64,000 bases of DNA, from assembly GCA_951813535.1 (NCBI GenBank), contig OX638345.1, positions 137,029 to 201,028 of the forward strand, written 5' to 3'. The translations under genes were made by a program, and so were the position numbers. Under the pieces are notes generated by a model. It worked only from the letters and a program-made list of their open reading frames with translations, was not told the DNA's origin and ran no database searches. This document shows positions 1 through 8,234 of the stretch, in pieces; positions within the stretch are counted from its first letter, which is position 1, and every line of letters starts with the position of its first letter. This DNA comes from an uncultured Dehalococcoidia bacterium (GTDB taxonomy: Bacteria; Chloroflexota; Dehalococcoidia; Lucifugimonadales; UBA3495).

Positions 1-448
1 CGCCGCCCAGGTTGAGCAGGGCCAGCTTGACCGCGCGGCCGATGGTGGCGTTGGCCCGCCAACCGGAGCCGAAGCAGTTGTAGCCGCCGTTGATGCCCAG
101 CTCCTTGACGATGGGGCCGTTGACGATAAGCAGCGGAGTGTGGATGCCGGTGGAGCACATCACGCCACGCAGGTTGAACCGGTCATCCATCATCGCTTCG
201 AGGGCGGTGATGATCACCGGCATGTGCTCCGGCCGGCAGCCCGCCATGACCGCGTTGACCGCGACGCGCTCGACGGTGGCCCGTCCGCCCAGGGGCGGCA
301 GTTCCGCGATGAGTTCGTCGCCCCCGCGGCCGGCGCTCGCCACGAACCGGCGGACCAGGTCTTCGGACGGCGGCACGACCGGCAGGCCATCGGTCCACCC
401 GGTCTCGAACATCAATTCGATGGCATCAGAAATGTCGGTGGAAAGCAT
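1..448 (-). CDS. Conserved protein of unknown function, N-terminal part only
   Basis: A leftward gene begins at ATG 448 and runs off the window after about 149 codons. The visible part has a TDGLPVVPPSE stretch near residues 18-28 and a VAVNAVMAGCRPEHMPVI stretch near residues 60-77, followed by a Cys- and Gly-rich segment. This pattern belongs to an uncharacterised family that I associate with UGSC/thioredoxin-like proteins, but I know no established reaction. No Shine-Dalgarno is obvious before the ATG. The next gene to the right is read in the opposite direction, so promoters for both should lie in 449-855. I am confident that it codes, because the composition is ordinary and the motifs are conserved. 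I do not assign a function. Confidence 0.6.
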   Translation of the reverse strand, partial: MLSTDISDAIELMFETGWTDGLPVVPPSEDLVRRFVASAGRGGDELIAELPPLGGRATVERVAVNAVMAGCRPEHMPVIITALEAMMDDRFNLRGVMCSTGIHTPLLIVNGPIVKELGINGGYNCFGSGWRANATIGRAVKLALLNLGG

Positions 449-537
449 TATCGGGCCATAAAGGACGTTGGATTATCCGCGATTCAGCCGGGGCGAGTGT
501 AATCCTAGCAGATAGTGCCGTCAACGCGAGAACCGCC

Positions 538-704
538 CTCATGCGTACCCAGTTTGGCGGCGGGAAACGTCAGAATCACGATTTTCCAATTTTGGGGATT
601 ATCGGGATTGGAACCGTCGTGTGAGGGACATCTCCCAATCCTGCCAAATCATAAAATCCCGTAAATCTTGATTCTGACGATTTACCAAACTGGGTACGCG
701 TGAG
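538..704. repeat. MITE-like inverted-repeat element, copy A
   Basis: The element has 20-bp terminal inverted repeats with one mismatch: 538-557 reads CTCATGCGTACCCAGTTTGG and 685-704 is its reverse complement with C for T. Inside lies a second dyad, GTCAGAATCA near 568 facing TGATTCTGAC near 670, followed by GGGATT/AATCCC-type repeats. The whole could fold into one long hairpin. It fills the divergent gap between the partial gene and the CoA transferase. Copies at 5831, 33640 and 52056 match in layout and length. Confidence 0.85.
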
Positions 705-855
705 CTGTTGATCTGGATCGACGGGCAGTTGGACTCCGCCAATCTCGCGTCGCTTTTGGAAGACTGCTACGGTCATTGCTTCGGCCGACCTGTGATCCGG
801 AACTCGCTCGCCGTTGGCGTGTACAATCGGGACGCGAGCAAAGAGGAGGTCGCTC

Positions 856-2118
856 ATGGCTACGGGACTGCTGGCAGGGGTAACGGTTCTGGATTTCACG
901 GCGGCGTTTGTCGGGCCGTTTTGCAGCCGGATCATGGCCGATATGGGGGCGGAGGTTATCAAGATCGAGCGGCCGGCGGCGGACCAGGACGAACGGTTCA
1001 CGCCGGAGTCGCTGCCCACGCGCAACGGCGTGCCGTATCTGCACCTGAACGGCGGGAAGAAGAGCCTGTGCGTGGACCTGAAAACCGACGCTGGGCTGGA
1101 GATCGTTCACGCGCTGGTGAAGCGTGCCGACGTGTTCGTGGAGAACTACACCCCCCACGTGGTGCGGAGCTACGGGCTGGACTACCCCAACCTGCGCAAG
1201 CTCAATCCGGGCATCATCATGTGCTCCATGACGGGCTACGGTCAGGAGGGGTTCGCGCACAATCCCGAGCACGTCTGCACCGATCCGGTGGCGCAGGCGG
1301 TCAGCGGCCTCAACTGGATCACGGGCGAGCGGGACGGCGCGCCGTACACCATCGGCGGCGGCATCGGCGACACCGTCACCGGCATGACCGGGGCAATGGC
1401 CGTGGGCTACGCGCTGTTTCACCGGCAGCGGACGGGCGAGGGCCAGTACATCGACCTGTCCATGATCGACAGCCTGCTGTTCCTGGACTCGCTGGCGATG
1501 CCCCACGTGGCCGCCAACCACGGGGTTCCGCTGCACTACCGCAACGGGGAGCAGAACACCTACACCTTTCCCATGGGCATACTCAAGGCCAGGGACGGCT
1601 ATATCTCGCTGCAAGCGCCGGGGCAGGGTCCGAACAGCGCGTGGGGCCGGCTGTGCGAGTGCATGGGACGGGAGGACCTGATCGAAGACCCACGCTACCT
1701 GACGGACGACGACCGGGTGGAGCGTCGGGACGAGATCGTGGGCATCATCGAGGAATGGCTCCAGACCCTGCCGGACGACGAGGCGGCGTTGCTGGTGCTG
1801 GCGGAGGCGCGGATCTCATCGGGCCCGGTGCTGTCGCAGCAGGAGATCTGGCGGCATCCACACTACCGGGCGCGTGGGGCGTTCCAGGAGATTGCGTACC
1901 CGGAGGTCGGGCCGGTGGGGGTGGTGTCGCCGCCGTACCGGTTCTCGGCGACGCCGGCGGCGGTGAGCGGGCCGGCTCCGCAACTGGGCGAGCACAACTA
2001 CGCCGTGCTGGCCGAGCACCTGGAGTACTCGGCGAAGGATGTGGAGGCGCTGGTTGACGCCGGCGTATTGTACGAGTCTCCGGGGGCAAAGAGGCGCAAG
2101 CAGGCAGGCACCGATTAA
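856..2118 (+). CDS. CaiB/BaiF family (class III) CoA-transferase
   Basis: A 420-residue protein that probably moves CoA between acyl-CoA and a free acid; the substrate cannot be read from sequence. The N-terminus has the family pattern VTVLDFTAAFVGPFCSRIMADMGAEVIKIE, followed by DLKT (about residue 75), VENY and MTGYGQ. The segment YIDLSMIDSLL near residue 200 lies where the catalytic Asp of formyl-CoA transferase is found. Length is normal for the family. I chose ATG 856 because AGGAGG lies 7-8 bases upstream; an in-frame ATG at 814 has no such site. It stands alone on its strand. Class III CoA-transferases are common in organisms that degrade diverse organic acids, which fits the neighbouring flavoenzymes. 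Confidence 0.9.
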   Translation: MATGLLAGVTVLDFTAAFVGPFCSRIMADMGAEVIKIERPAADQDERFTPESLPTRNGVPYLHLNGGKKSLCVDLKTDAGLEIVHALVKRADVFVENYTPHVVRSYGLDYPNLRKLNPGIIMCSMTGYGQEGFAHNPEHVCTDPVAQAVSGLNWITGERDGAPYTIGGGIGDTVTGMTGAMAVGYALFHRQRTGEGQYIDLSMIDSLLFLDSLAMPHVAANHGVPLHYRNGEQNTYTFPMGILKARDGYISLQAPGQGPNSAWGRLCECMGREDLIEDPRYLTDDDRVERRDEIVGIIEEWLQTLPDDEAALLVLAEARISSGPVLSQQEIWRHPHYRARGAFQEIAYPEVGPVGVVSPPYRFSATPAAVSGPAPQLGEHNYAVLAEHLEYSAKDVEALVDAGVLYESPGAKRRKQAGTD

Positions 2119-2649
2119 TCAGAGAGGGTCCAACCAGGGTCTAATCGGGATGGAAGGATCAGGGCAGCGTATTGGGAGACGGGCGCAGCGCGGCAATCTC
2201 GTCGCCGGGTAGCGTAGTCTCTTACTCGACAAGATCACCTTAAGCGACTTCGCTCCTCTCGATGGGCGCGCCCTTTGTCGGCCAACTGGCAAAGTTGCTT
2301 GTGAACTCTGCCATCGATAGACTCGGATTACCGAGTTTGAACGATGACCAACTCCTACAAACGAATCATCAGAACCCGTGACTACCTAGATTTTCTGGGC
2401 GATCTCAATTCCACCTCGGTCTACCTCATCTACATGGGCCCGCCGTTCATCTCCGACCGGAACCTCAGTGTCCAGTGGGCAGTGCTGGGCCTGGCGCCGC
2501 CCTTGAGGTGGTGGCGCCGCGCAGATGGGAACGATCGGTATCCGCATCCGACCGTCTACAAGGAGCCAAAATAAGGCGTTGTCGTTGAATGTCCTGCCGT
2601 ACCAGTCGGAGCATTCAAGCACGTGTCACTGTAAGCAGAGGGCGAAATC
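2119..2649. other. Intergenic region without a supported gene
   Basis: This 531-bp gap separates the CoA transferase from the AT-richer Xre/DUF4411 pair. Around 2185-2205 the sequence GCGCAGCGCGGCAATCTCGTC resembles one arm of the TCATTGCGAG-type repeat seen at 11361 and 27878, so it may hold a decayed repeat copy. A 76-codon frame at 2344-2574 has no ribosome site and unconvincing composition. I see nothing else. Confidence 0.4.
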
Positions 2650-3825
2650 ATGGCTGAGCGCGCAACCCTAATAAACCCTCAAATGCTCAGGTGGGCGCGT
2701 GAACGATCCGGTTACACGGTAGAAGACATAGCCAAACGTCGGGGCACGACTGCACGTCAAGTCCTGGACTGGGAATCAGGAGATCGAGCACCGACGTGGC
2801 GCCAGCTAGAGATCTTGGCTTCTAGAGACTACCACCGATCGACTACCTTTTTTTTCTTAGATGATCCGCCGGATGAAAAGCACATCGATCAAGAATTTGA
2901 CAGGCTACCGTCTTCTACGCTGGTCAATCTGCACCCCGATACACTGTATGCCGTGAGGCAAGCTCGAACGCGGCAAGAACACGTGGAGCAATTGTTGGGG
3001 TACGAGGGCAACGGCCTCAGGGAAACCTGGGCTAATTTCACAGGCCACTTGGTTCCGGCCGAAGACCCAACAGCGATGGCCTCCAACGTCCGAGATCGTC
3101 TCAGGTTACGTCAATATGAGCCTACAATGGGATCATGGGGGTACCGTAGTCGCTTATTCGAGCCGTACCGAACGCTGGTGGAGCGAACTGGCGTATGGGT
3201 ATTCAAGCGGTCATTCAAACAAAAAGACGTGACTGGCTTGTGCATCAATCATTACCGATCCCCAGTCGTGTTTCTCAATTGCGCCCAGCCTCAGGAACTC
3301 CAGATCTTCACGTTGTTTAACCAACTGGCACACTTGGTGTTCGATTTCAATTACCTAGGACGCACGGATGAACAACACTATTTGCCGAACTTGGTAGGCG
3401 CAGATCGCAATATAGAGATTAGCTGCAACGAATACGGAAGGACATTTGACCGTACTTCTGACGTAGCAGACAGCTATATGAGCGACTACTACGGTATTGC
3501 AGATTTTCTAGATATCACTGATTCATTGAGCATTGAACAACTCCCGAGGGCTCAGGTTTTAGATATTGAATCTGGAAGGTCGATCCATCCGGAGTTTCAA
3601 GTTTTGGAAGTAGATCACGCCCAATCACAAGAAATGAACGAAGCCGTCAACGCCAAGCCCCAAGGAGGGTATTACGCTATTAAGAAATCCCACCTCGGCG
3701 AACGTTACATAAATGCTACTTTTCGGGCCTTAGAAGATGAGCGCATCGACGAGCATGAACTGTCCGAGTTTCTTGGGGTAACGGGACGTCATCTGAAACG
3801 TCTGGCAAATTATGTCCAGCGTTGA
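2650..3825 (+). CDS. Xre-family regulator with ImmA/IrrE-like domain lacking the HExxH motif
   Basis: A 391-residue, probably cytoplasmic protein. Residues 8-57 form a helix-turn-helix of the Xre type, with VEDIAKRRGTTARQVLDWESGDRAPT as the recognition region. The rest follows the ImmA/IrrE (M78) regulator architecture, ending in a C-terminal segment (LGERYINATFRALEDERIDEHELSEFLGV) typical of that family. Family members usually carry HExxH; here the site reads N224-Q225-L-A-H228, so two of the three key residues are replaced and peptidase activity is doubtful. Base composition is clearly more AT-rich than the surroundings, which suggests transfer. It overlaps the DUF4411 gene by 14 bp. By family precedent it should be the antitoxin-like or regulatory partner of that PIN-like protein. 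Confidence 0.82.
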   Translation: MAERATLINPQMLRWARERSGYTVEDIAKRRGTTARQVLDWESGDRAPTWRQLEILASRDYHRSTTFFFLDDPPDEKHIDQEFDRLPSSTLVNLHPDTLYAVRQARTRQEHVEQLLGYEGNGLRETWANFTGHLVPAEDPTAMASNVRDRLRLRQYEPTMGSWGYRSRLFEPYRTLVERTGVWVFKRSFKQKDVTGLCINHYRSPVVFLNCAQPQELQIFTLFNQLAHLVFDFNYLGRTDEQHYLPNLVGADRNIEISCNEYGRTFDRTSDVADSYMSDYYGIADFLDITDSLSIEQLPRAQVLDIESGRSIHPEFQVLEVDHAQSQEMNEAVNAKPQGGYYAIKKSHLGERYINATFRALEDERIDEHELSEFLGVTGRHLKRLANYVQR

Positions 3826-4330
3826 TGATCCCATTGCAACAGCGGTGTTCGTCTTGGATACTAGCACCGTTAGCCAAGCTTTTCGGGCCTATCCTAAAGG
3901 CATATTCCCGAGCTTCTGGCAAATTTTCGACGAGTTAGCCTTAGCTGGCGGATTGACATCGGTTCATGAGGTTAAACGCGAGCTTGACGCTTCCCCTAGC
4001 GAAATTGTGCGGGAAGCTGTCAGCTATTTGGAAAATCTTATCCCGGGCTTCTTTCCTGAGCCGACAGCTGGCGAACAAGCGCTTGTAAAACAAATGACGA
4101 ACAACCCGGATCTTTCGTCAGCTAGCAACCGATGGGTCAGCAAAGAAGTGACCGATGCAGACCCTTATGTTGTAGCTCGAGGTAGGGCATTAGCTCCGTC
4201 GGGGATTGTCGTCACTGAAGAAAGTCAACGCGCGGATCGGGATGATCGCATCCCTTCTGTTTGCCGCTATCACGGTTTACGGTGCATAAATCTTAACCAG
4301 ATGATGGGCATATTGCAGTGGCGGTTTTAG
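3812..4330 (+). CDS. DUF4411 family (PIN-like) protein, putative toxin
   Basis: A 172-residue protein beginning inside the end of the Xre gene (14-bp overlap). The family pattern is visible: FVLDTSTVSQAFR near residue 13 (first acidic residue of a PIN-like fold), FWQIF, TSVHEVKREL with an acidic residue, KEVTDADPYVVARG in the middle, and a C-terminal IPSVCRYHGLRCINLNQMM. DUF4411 proteins are PIN-superfamily members that usually sit behind Xre/ImmA-type proteins, so a ribonuclease toxin or a related stress role is likely but unproven. Like its partner, it is AT-richer than the flanks. The start at 3812 is the only in-frame ATG before the LDTS motif. Confidence 0.82.
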   Translation: MSSVDDPIATAVFVLDTSTVSQAFRAYPKGIFPSFWQIFDELALAGGLTSVHEVKRELDASPSEIVREAVSYLENLIPGFFPEPTAGEQALVKQMTNNPDLSSASNRWVSKEVTDADPYVVARGRALAPSGIVVTEESQRADRDDRIPSVCRYHGLRCINLNQMMGILQWRF

Positions 4331-4633
4331 CGGGAATGATTTTGTTGATACCCGCATGGACTCGCCCAATATTAGTTACGCAACCCCCTTCACTCGATAG
4401 TGTCGAAGACACTGTCCTTGCCAAAGTCGTCCGGCGATTTTGGCAATGCTAAGCAAGTTGAATGCGCCACGCAATTGACCGGAATCCATCGTCCACGCCG
4501 AACCGTTGCATGACGAGCGCCAGTTCCGGCAGATCCAAGGGGTTGTTGCTACCAAAACAACGTCGCGTCGGAAACTGAACATTGGCCAGTCAATCCTGAC
4601 GTCCCTGGGGAGCGGGCGACATCAGGCGCGAAA
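4331..4633. other. Intergenic region, no supported gene
   Basis: About 300 bp between the DUF4411 gene and tRNA-Ala. A 68-codon leftward frame (4376-4582) has no ribosome site and looks accidental or like a decayed fragment. No inverted repeat or att-like duplication of the tRNA end was seen. Confidence 0.35.
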
Positions 4634-4708
4634 TGGTGGAGGCTACGGGATTCGAACCCGTGACCCCCTGCTTGCAAAGCAGGTGCTCTCCCACTGAGCT
4701 AAGCCCCC
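4634..4708 (-). tRNA. tRNA-Ala (anticodon TGC)
   Basis: On the minus strand the sequence folds as a complete 75-nt cloverleaf including an encoded CCA end. The acceptor GGGGGCT pairs with AGCCTCC (one G-U), the D stem is GCTC/GAGC, the anticodon stem is CCTGC/GCAGG around loop TTTGCAA (anticodon TGC), and the T stem is ACGGG/CCCGT around TTCGAAT. Anticodon TGC decodes GCN alanine codons. Confidence 0.96.
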
Positions 4709-4715
4709 ATGAGTA

Positions 4716-4740
4716 AAGGGCGGCCGCGTTGACCGCCCTT
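4716..4740 (-). terminator. Weak hairpin between tRNA-Ala and the lactonase gene
   Basis: AAGGGCGG (4716-4723) pairs with CCGCCCTT (4733-4740) around a 9-base loop. It lies just past the stop of the leftward lactonase gene and ahead of tRNA-Ala. There is no clear T-run, so terminator function is uncertain. Confidence 0.35.
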
Positions 4741-4779
4741 CCATACTACCACCCAGCCGCGATTGCCGGCCATGCGCCG

Positions 4780-5811
4780 TCACAGGTCCACGATCAGCAC
4801 CCACATCGGCTCCCGCCCGATGTCATACACCTCCAGCGGCTCCAGTTCCCCGCTGTCCTGGTTCACCCGGTAGGACGCCAGCCGTCCCGTCTCCAGGCCC
4901 GACGCGTACAGGTAGTTGCCCGTGGTGTCCAGGCTGAAGGCCCGGGGCACCGCCTCGGTGGACACTCTGCCTATGGCGGTCAGGCTGCCGTCCGTGCCGT
5001 CCACGGCAAATCCGGCCACGCTGTTGTGTCCCCGGTTGGGCGCATACAGGAACCGGCCCGACGGCGTGATCTGGATCTGCGAGCAGGTGTTCCGCTCCGT
5101 GAAACCCTCCGGCAGCGTCGGCACCGTCTGGAAGGGCGACAGCGTGCCCGCGTCGGCGTCGAAACGGTAGGCGGTGACGCTGCACCCCTGCTCGTTGGAC
5201 GAGTACACCACGTCCAAGTTGGGGTTGAAGCAGATGTGCCGCGGCCCCTCGGGCGAGGTGGGGTGTGCCCGGTCCGGCGTGTTGGGGGTCAGCCGGCCCG
5301 TCGACTCGTCGAACCGGAACTGGAAGATGGCGTTGGGCCCGGTCTGCGACCCTTCGGCGATGTGCGGCACGAAGGCGTAGCGGTTGGACGCGTCGGTCTG
5401 CACGTAGTGCGCGCCGATGCCCGTCTCCCGCCACTCGATGGGCGTCGGTTCCAGCCGTCCGCCGTCGTCAAAGCCGTGCACGCCCACCCGCGACTGGTAG
5501 TAGTAGGCCGACAGCAGGTAGTTACCGGTGCGGTCGACAAAGAGATGCACCGGATTGCCGTCCAGGTCGATGTCGCTGATCCGCTCCAGTTTCCCGCTGC
5601 CGCCGTCGATGCTGTACGACGTCAGCCCGAACTCGCCCGGCCGGCGCCGCCCCACGAACAGGTAGCGCTTCTCGGGATCCGTCGCCATGGGCGCCGGCAT
5701 CCCCGCCAGCGCAAACTCGGTCCGCCCCGTCAACCCGCCCGTGGCCGGATCCAAATCGTACCGGGCGATGACGTCGTCCCCCTGCAGCGATACGTACAGA
5801 TAGGTAGCCAT
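4780..5811 (-). CDS. Lactonase family beta-propeller protein (6-phosphogluconolactonase-like)
   Basis: A 343-residue protein of the seven-bladed beta-propeller lactonase family (YbhE/Pgl type). Repeated blades each contain a D-x-TG or Y-x-S/A pattern: YLYVSLQGDDVIARYDLDPATG, RYLFVGRR, RTGNYLLSAYYYQSRVGVHGF, DVVYSSNEQG, GRFLYAPNRGHNSVAGFAVD and GNYLYASGLETGRLASY. Family members hydrolyse 6-phosphogluconolactone or other sugar lactones; the substrate is not proven here. The start at 5811 is favoured by GGAGGTG eight bases upstream; an ATG at 5838 would lie inside the flanking repeat. Before the insertion of the 161-bp repeat at 5831-5991 it probably lay 13 bp behind the flavoprotein gene in one operon. 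Confidence 0.85.
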   Translation of the reverse strand: MATYLYVSLQGDDVIARYDLDPATGGLTGRTEFALAGMPAPMATDPEKRYLFVGRRRPGEFGLTSYSIDGGSGKLERISDIDLDGNPVHLFVDRTGNYLLSAYYYQSRVGVHGFDDGGRLEPTPIEWRETGIGAHYVQTDASNRYAFVPHIAEGSQTGPNAIFQFRFDESTGRLTPNTPDRAHPTSPEGPRHICFNPNLDVVYSSNEQGCSVTAYRFDADAGTLSPFQTVPTLPEGFTERNTCSQIQITPSGRFLYAPNRGHNSVAGFAVDGTDGSLTAIGRVSTEAVPRAFSLDTTGNYLYASGLETGRLASYRVNQDSGELEPLEVYDIGREPMWVLIVDL

Positions 5812-5830
5812 GTCGACACCTCCGCTATTC

Positions 5831-5991
5831 TCATGCATGCCTGCTTTGGCAAGTCGTCAGAATCAGGATTTTCAAGATTTGGGGATTATCAGGATTGAAA
5901 CCGTTCCGTGATGGAAATCTTCCAATCCTGACAAATCATAAAATCCCGTAAATCCTGCTTCTGTCGATTTACGAAAGTGGACATGCCTGAA
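5831..5991. mobile_element. MITE-like element, copy B, with 11-bp target-site duplication
   Basis: 161 bp with imperfect terminal inverted repeats (left CATGCATGCCTGCTTT, right arm reversed CAGGCATGTCCACTTT) and the inner GTCAGAATCAGGATTTT / AAATCCTGCTTCTG dyad shared by the family. It is flanked by perfect direct repeats CTCCGCTATTC at 5820-5830 and 5992-6002. On the minus strand that repeat contains the TAG stop of the upstream gene and the GGAG of the next ribosome site. Removing the element and one repeat copy restores a 13-bp stop-to-ATG spacing. Confidence 0.85.
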
Positions 5992-5996
5992 CTCCG

Positions 5997-7175
5997 CTAT
6001 TCCATCACCCGCGCATCGGGCAGCCCCAGCAGGAACTGCCCGTGGTTCTCGTAGGCCGCGTCGCTCACCATCTGGTGCTGGGCCGCCGCGTTGATGTCCC
6101 GCAGGCACTGCTGCAGGATGTTGGGCGTGAACAGCGCCTCGCCGCCGCCGTAGCGGAAGGCTTGAGCCGTGACGTCCGCGGCCACGTCGGTGGTGTAGGT
6201 GGCGCAGCTGCGCATCTGCGCCTGCAGCGGCGCTGGCGGCGTGTGACCCGCACAGACCGATCGCCAAGCCTCTTCCAGGATCTCCACGTTCAGCGATCGC
6301 GCCGCCCGCAATCGCAGGTCGCACTCGCCCAGCGCGCGCTGGAACGTCGCCCGGTTCGCCAGTAGGTTCACCGAGTTGTACCCACGGGTCTTGGACGCCG
6401 CCGCCTCGGTCACCGCGTCCAGCGCCCGCCGCGCCACACCCAGCGCGAAGGCCGAGTGCTCGTTGGTCACAAATGCCGGCCGGCCCAGCCGGTACAGCGC
6501 GCCGCCCCGGAGTGGTTCCGTCAGCGTCGAGTCCCAGGCAAACCCGTGTGGCACGAACAGGTCGTCCACCGAGAAGTCGCAGCTTCCCGTGCCCCGCAGC
6601 CCCATTACCTGCCAGTTGTCGTGCACCTTCACCTTGTGCCTGGGCATGGCCATCCGGATCTGCCGCGGATGGCTGGCCGGTTCGTCCGCAACCACACGAG
6701 CGCCGGCAGAGACCCATTCGGCGTGCACGATCCCGCTGCCGAATCGCCAGTGTCCGGTGACCCGGTATCCGCCGTCCACCGGTGTCGCGGTGGCGGAAGG
6801 CGCGGCTGCGCCGGCGACCTTGGGCGGCTTGCCGCCGACGAATATCTCCTCGATGGAGTCGTCGGGAAGGAACGCGCCCAGGCTGCCCAGGCTCGCCGCC
6901 CCGATCATCAGGCACCAGCCCGAGGCCGGATCGATGCGGCTCACCGCTTCCAGCACGTCCAGCTGCGTCACCACGTCGGCCTCGGCGCCGCCCAGCGCGT
7001 GGGGCGTCTTCAGCCGCAGCAACCCCGATTCGTACAGCGCGTCCACCGACGCCGGCGCCAGCGTGCCAATTCGCTCCGACTCCTCCGCCCCCGCCTCCAG
7101 CGTGGCCCGCACACTCTCCACCGCGTCCATCAAGACACGATGCTTCTGCTTGCGGTCGTAGGGAAATCCTTTCAT
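5997..7175 (-). CDS. Acyl-CoA-dehydrogenase-like flavoprotein, probably a monooxygenase (HpaB/DszC-like)
   Basis: A 392-residue protein with the acyl-CoA dehydrogenase fold. The N-terminal helical domain is followed near residues 120-220 by the beta domain (YRVTGHWRFGSGIVHAEWVSAGA, VMGLRGTGSCDFSVDDLFVP), then by a type-2 C-terminal helical domain (AFRYGGGEALFTPNILQQCLRDINAAAQHQMV). That C-terminal domain is typical of flavin-dependent monooxygenases and not of true acyl-CoA dehydrogenases, and the normal catalytic Glu segment is not evident. ATG 7175 gives a natural N-terminus; the longer upstream frame overlaps the LLM gene. It follows the LLM oxidoreductase by 13 bp, so they are co-transcribed. 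The substrate is unknown. Confidence 0.85.
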   Translation of the reverse strand: MKGFPYDRKQKHRVLMDAVESVRATLEAGAEESERIGTLAPASVDALYESGLLRLKTPHALGGAEADVVTQLDVLEAVSRIDPASGWCLMIGAASLGSLGAFLPDDSIEEIFVGGKPPKVAGAAAPSATATPVDGGYRVTGHWRFGSGIVHAEWVSAGARVVADEPASHPRQIRMAMPRHKVKVHDNWQVMGLRGTGSCDFSVDDLFVPHGFAWDSTLTEPLRGGALYRLGRPAFVTNEHSAFALGVARRALDAVTEAAASKTRGYNSVNLLANRATFQRALGECDLRLRAARSLNVEILEEAWRSVCAGHTPPAPLQAQMRSCATYTTDVAADVTAQAFRYGGGEALFTPNILQQCLRDINAAAQHQMVSDAAYENHGQFLLGLPDARVME

Positions 7176-7188
7176 GCCGTCGCCGATC

Positions 7189-8106
7189 CTATCCGTCCAC
7201 CTTGGGAAACACGTCCTGCACCAGCGCGTCCATGGTGTCCAGCAGTTGTTGCAGGTCGCCGCAGTCGTGGCAGTTGATCTGGAATTCGTCCAGGCCGGAC
7301 TCCTGACGATATCGGTTGATGTCCGACACGATCTGCTCGGTGGTGCCATAGCCCGTCGGCCGGTCGCTGTCTGAGACGGAATGACCCGAGATTCTGCTAA
7401 TGTTCACCCGGAAGCTCATCCGCACCCGCGGAGGCTCGTCTCTTCCGATCTCCGCCGACACGTCCTTCAGGTACTGCCAGTTGCTCACCAGTGTCGGCAG
7501 CGGCGTCGGCGTCGGCTGCCACACCTGCGCGAACCGCGCCGCCCGGCGCAGCGAGGCGTGGCTGGAGCCGCCGATCCAGATGGGCGGGTGCGGCTGCTGC
7601 ACCGGCTTGGGGCTGGTATGCAGCCCGTCGAAGGAGAAGAACCGCCCGCTGAACGACACCGGATCCGGTTCCCAGCACGCTTTCCACAGCCGAAGGTACT
7701 CGTTGGTGCGCGCTCCTCGTTCCCGGTGCGGCACGTCCAGCGCGGCATACTCGGTCTCGTTCCAGCCGGACCCCACACCGACGATGGCCCGCCCTTCGGA
7801 CATCTGGTCCAGCGTGGCAACCATCTTGGCCGTCACCACCGGATTGCGGTAGGGCATTATCAGCACCGATGTGCCAAGCCCGATTTTCGACGTGCGCGAC
7901 GCCACGTAGGCCAGCGACATCAGCGGGTCGTACACCTGCCGCCACGGCTCGCTCCGCGCCCCGTCGTCCACGATCACGTGGTCGTTGACGAACACGGCGT
8001 CAAACCCCAGTTCCTCGGCCTTGATCGCCGTGTCGAGAATGCCCTTCGCCGACGCCGGAAAGCCCAGGTAGTCTGCGTTGGGCAACCGGAACGAGTACTT
8101 GACCAT
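7189..8106 (-). CDS. LLM-class (luciferase-like) flavin/F420-dependent oxidoreductase
   Basis: A 305-residue protein with the TIM-barrel pattern of the bacterial luciferase superfamily: AEELGFDAVFVNDHV (residues 30-44), KIGLGTSVLIMPYRNPVVTAKMVATLDQMSEGRAIVGVGSGW (about 75-116), then PPIWIGGSSHASLRRAARFAQVWQP. These positions form the FMN or F420 pocket. Family members act as monooxygenases or F420-linked reductases; which cofactor is used cannot be decided here. It is the first gene of a leftward unit with the flavoprotein and, originally, the lactonase. It diverges from the binding-protein-like gene at 8235. The start at 8106 matches the family's usual N-terminus. Confidence 0.88.
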   Translation of the reverse strand: MVKYSFRLPNADYLGFPASAKGILDTAIKAEELGFDAVFVNDHVIVDDGARSEPWRQVYDPLMSLAYVASRTSKIGLGTSVLIMPYRNPVVTAKMVATLDQMSEGRAIVGVGSGWNETEYAALDVPHRERGARTNEYLRLWKACWEPDPVSFSGRFFSFDGLHTSPKPVQQPHPPIWIGGSSHASLRRAARFAQVWQPTPTPLPTLVSNWQYLKDVSAEIGRDEPPRVRMSFRVNISRISGHSVSDSDRPTGYGTTEQIVSDINRYRQESGLDEFQINCHDCGDLQQLLDTMDALVQDVFPKVDG

Positions 8107-8171
8107 TCAATACCGCCTTGGTGTATGAATTATCGATCACGCTTGGCGGTCATCATATTGCCAACGCCAGG

Positions 8172-8200
8172 TTGAAACAAGGGTGAGCATCGGCGATAAT
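8172..8200 (+). promoter_or_regulatory. Sigma70-type promoter of the 8235 gene
   Basis: TTGAAA (8172-8177), a 17-bp spacer and GATAAT (8195-8200) lie 35 bp before the ATG at 8235, in the divergent gap with the LLM gene. Confidence 0.6.
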
Positions 8201-8234
8201 CCCGCTACGAAAACGCCCATAGCGGAGGCCCACC

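Noticed and set aside
2344-2574. Possible 76-residue gene before the Xre regulator
   Set aside because: No Shine-Dalgarno and no recognisable motif; kept as intergenic.
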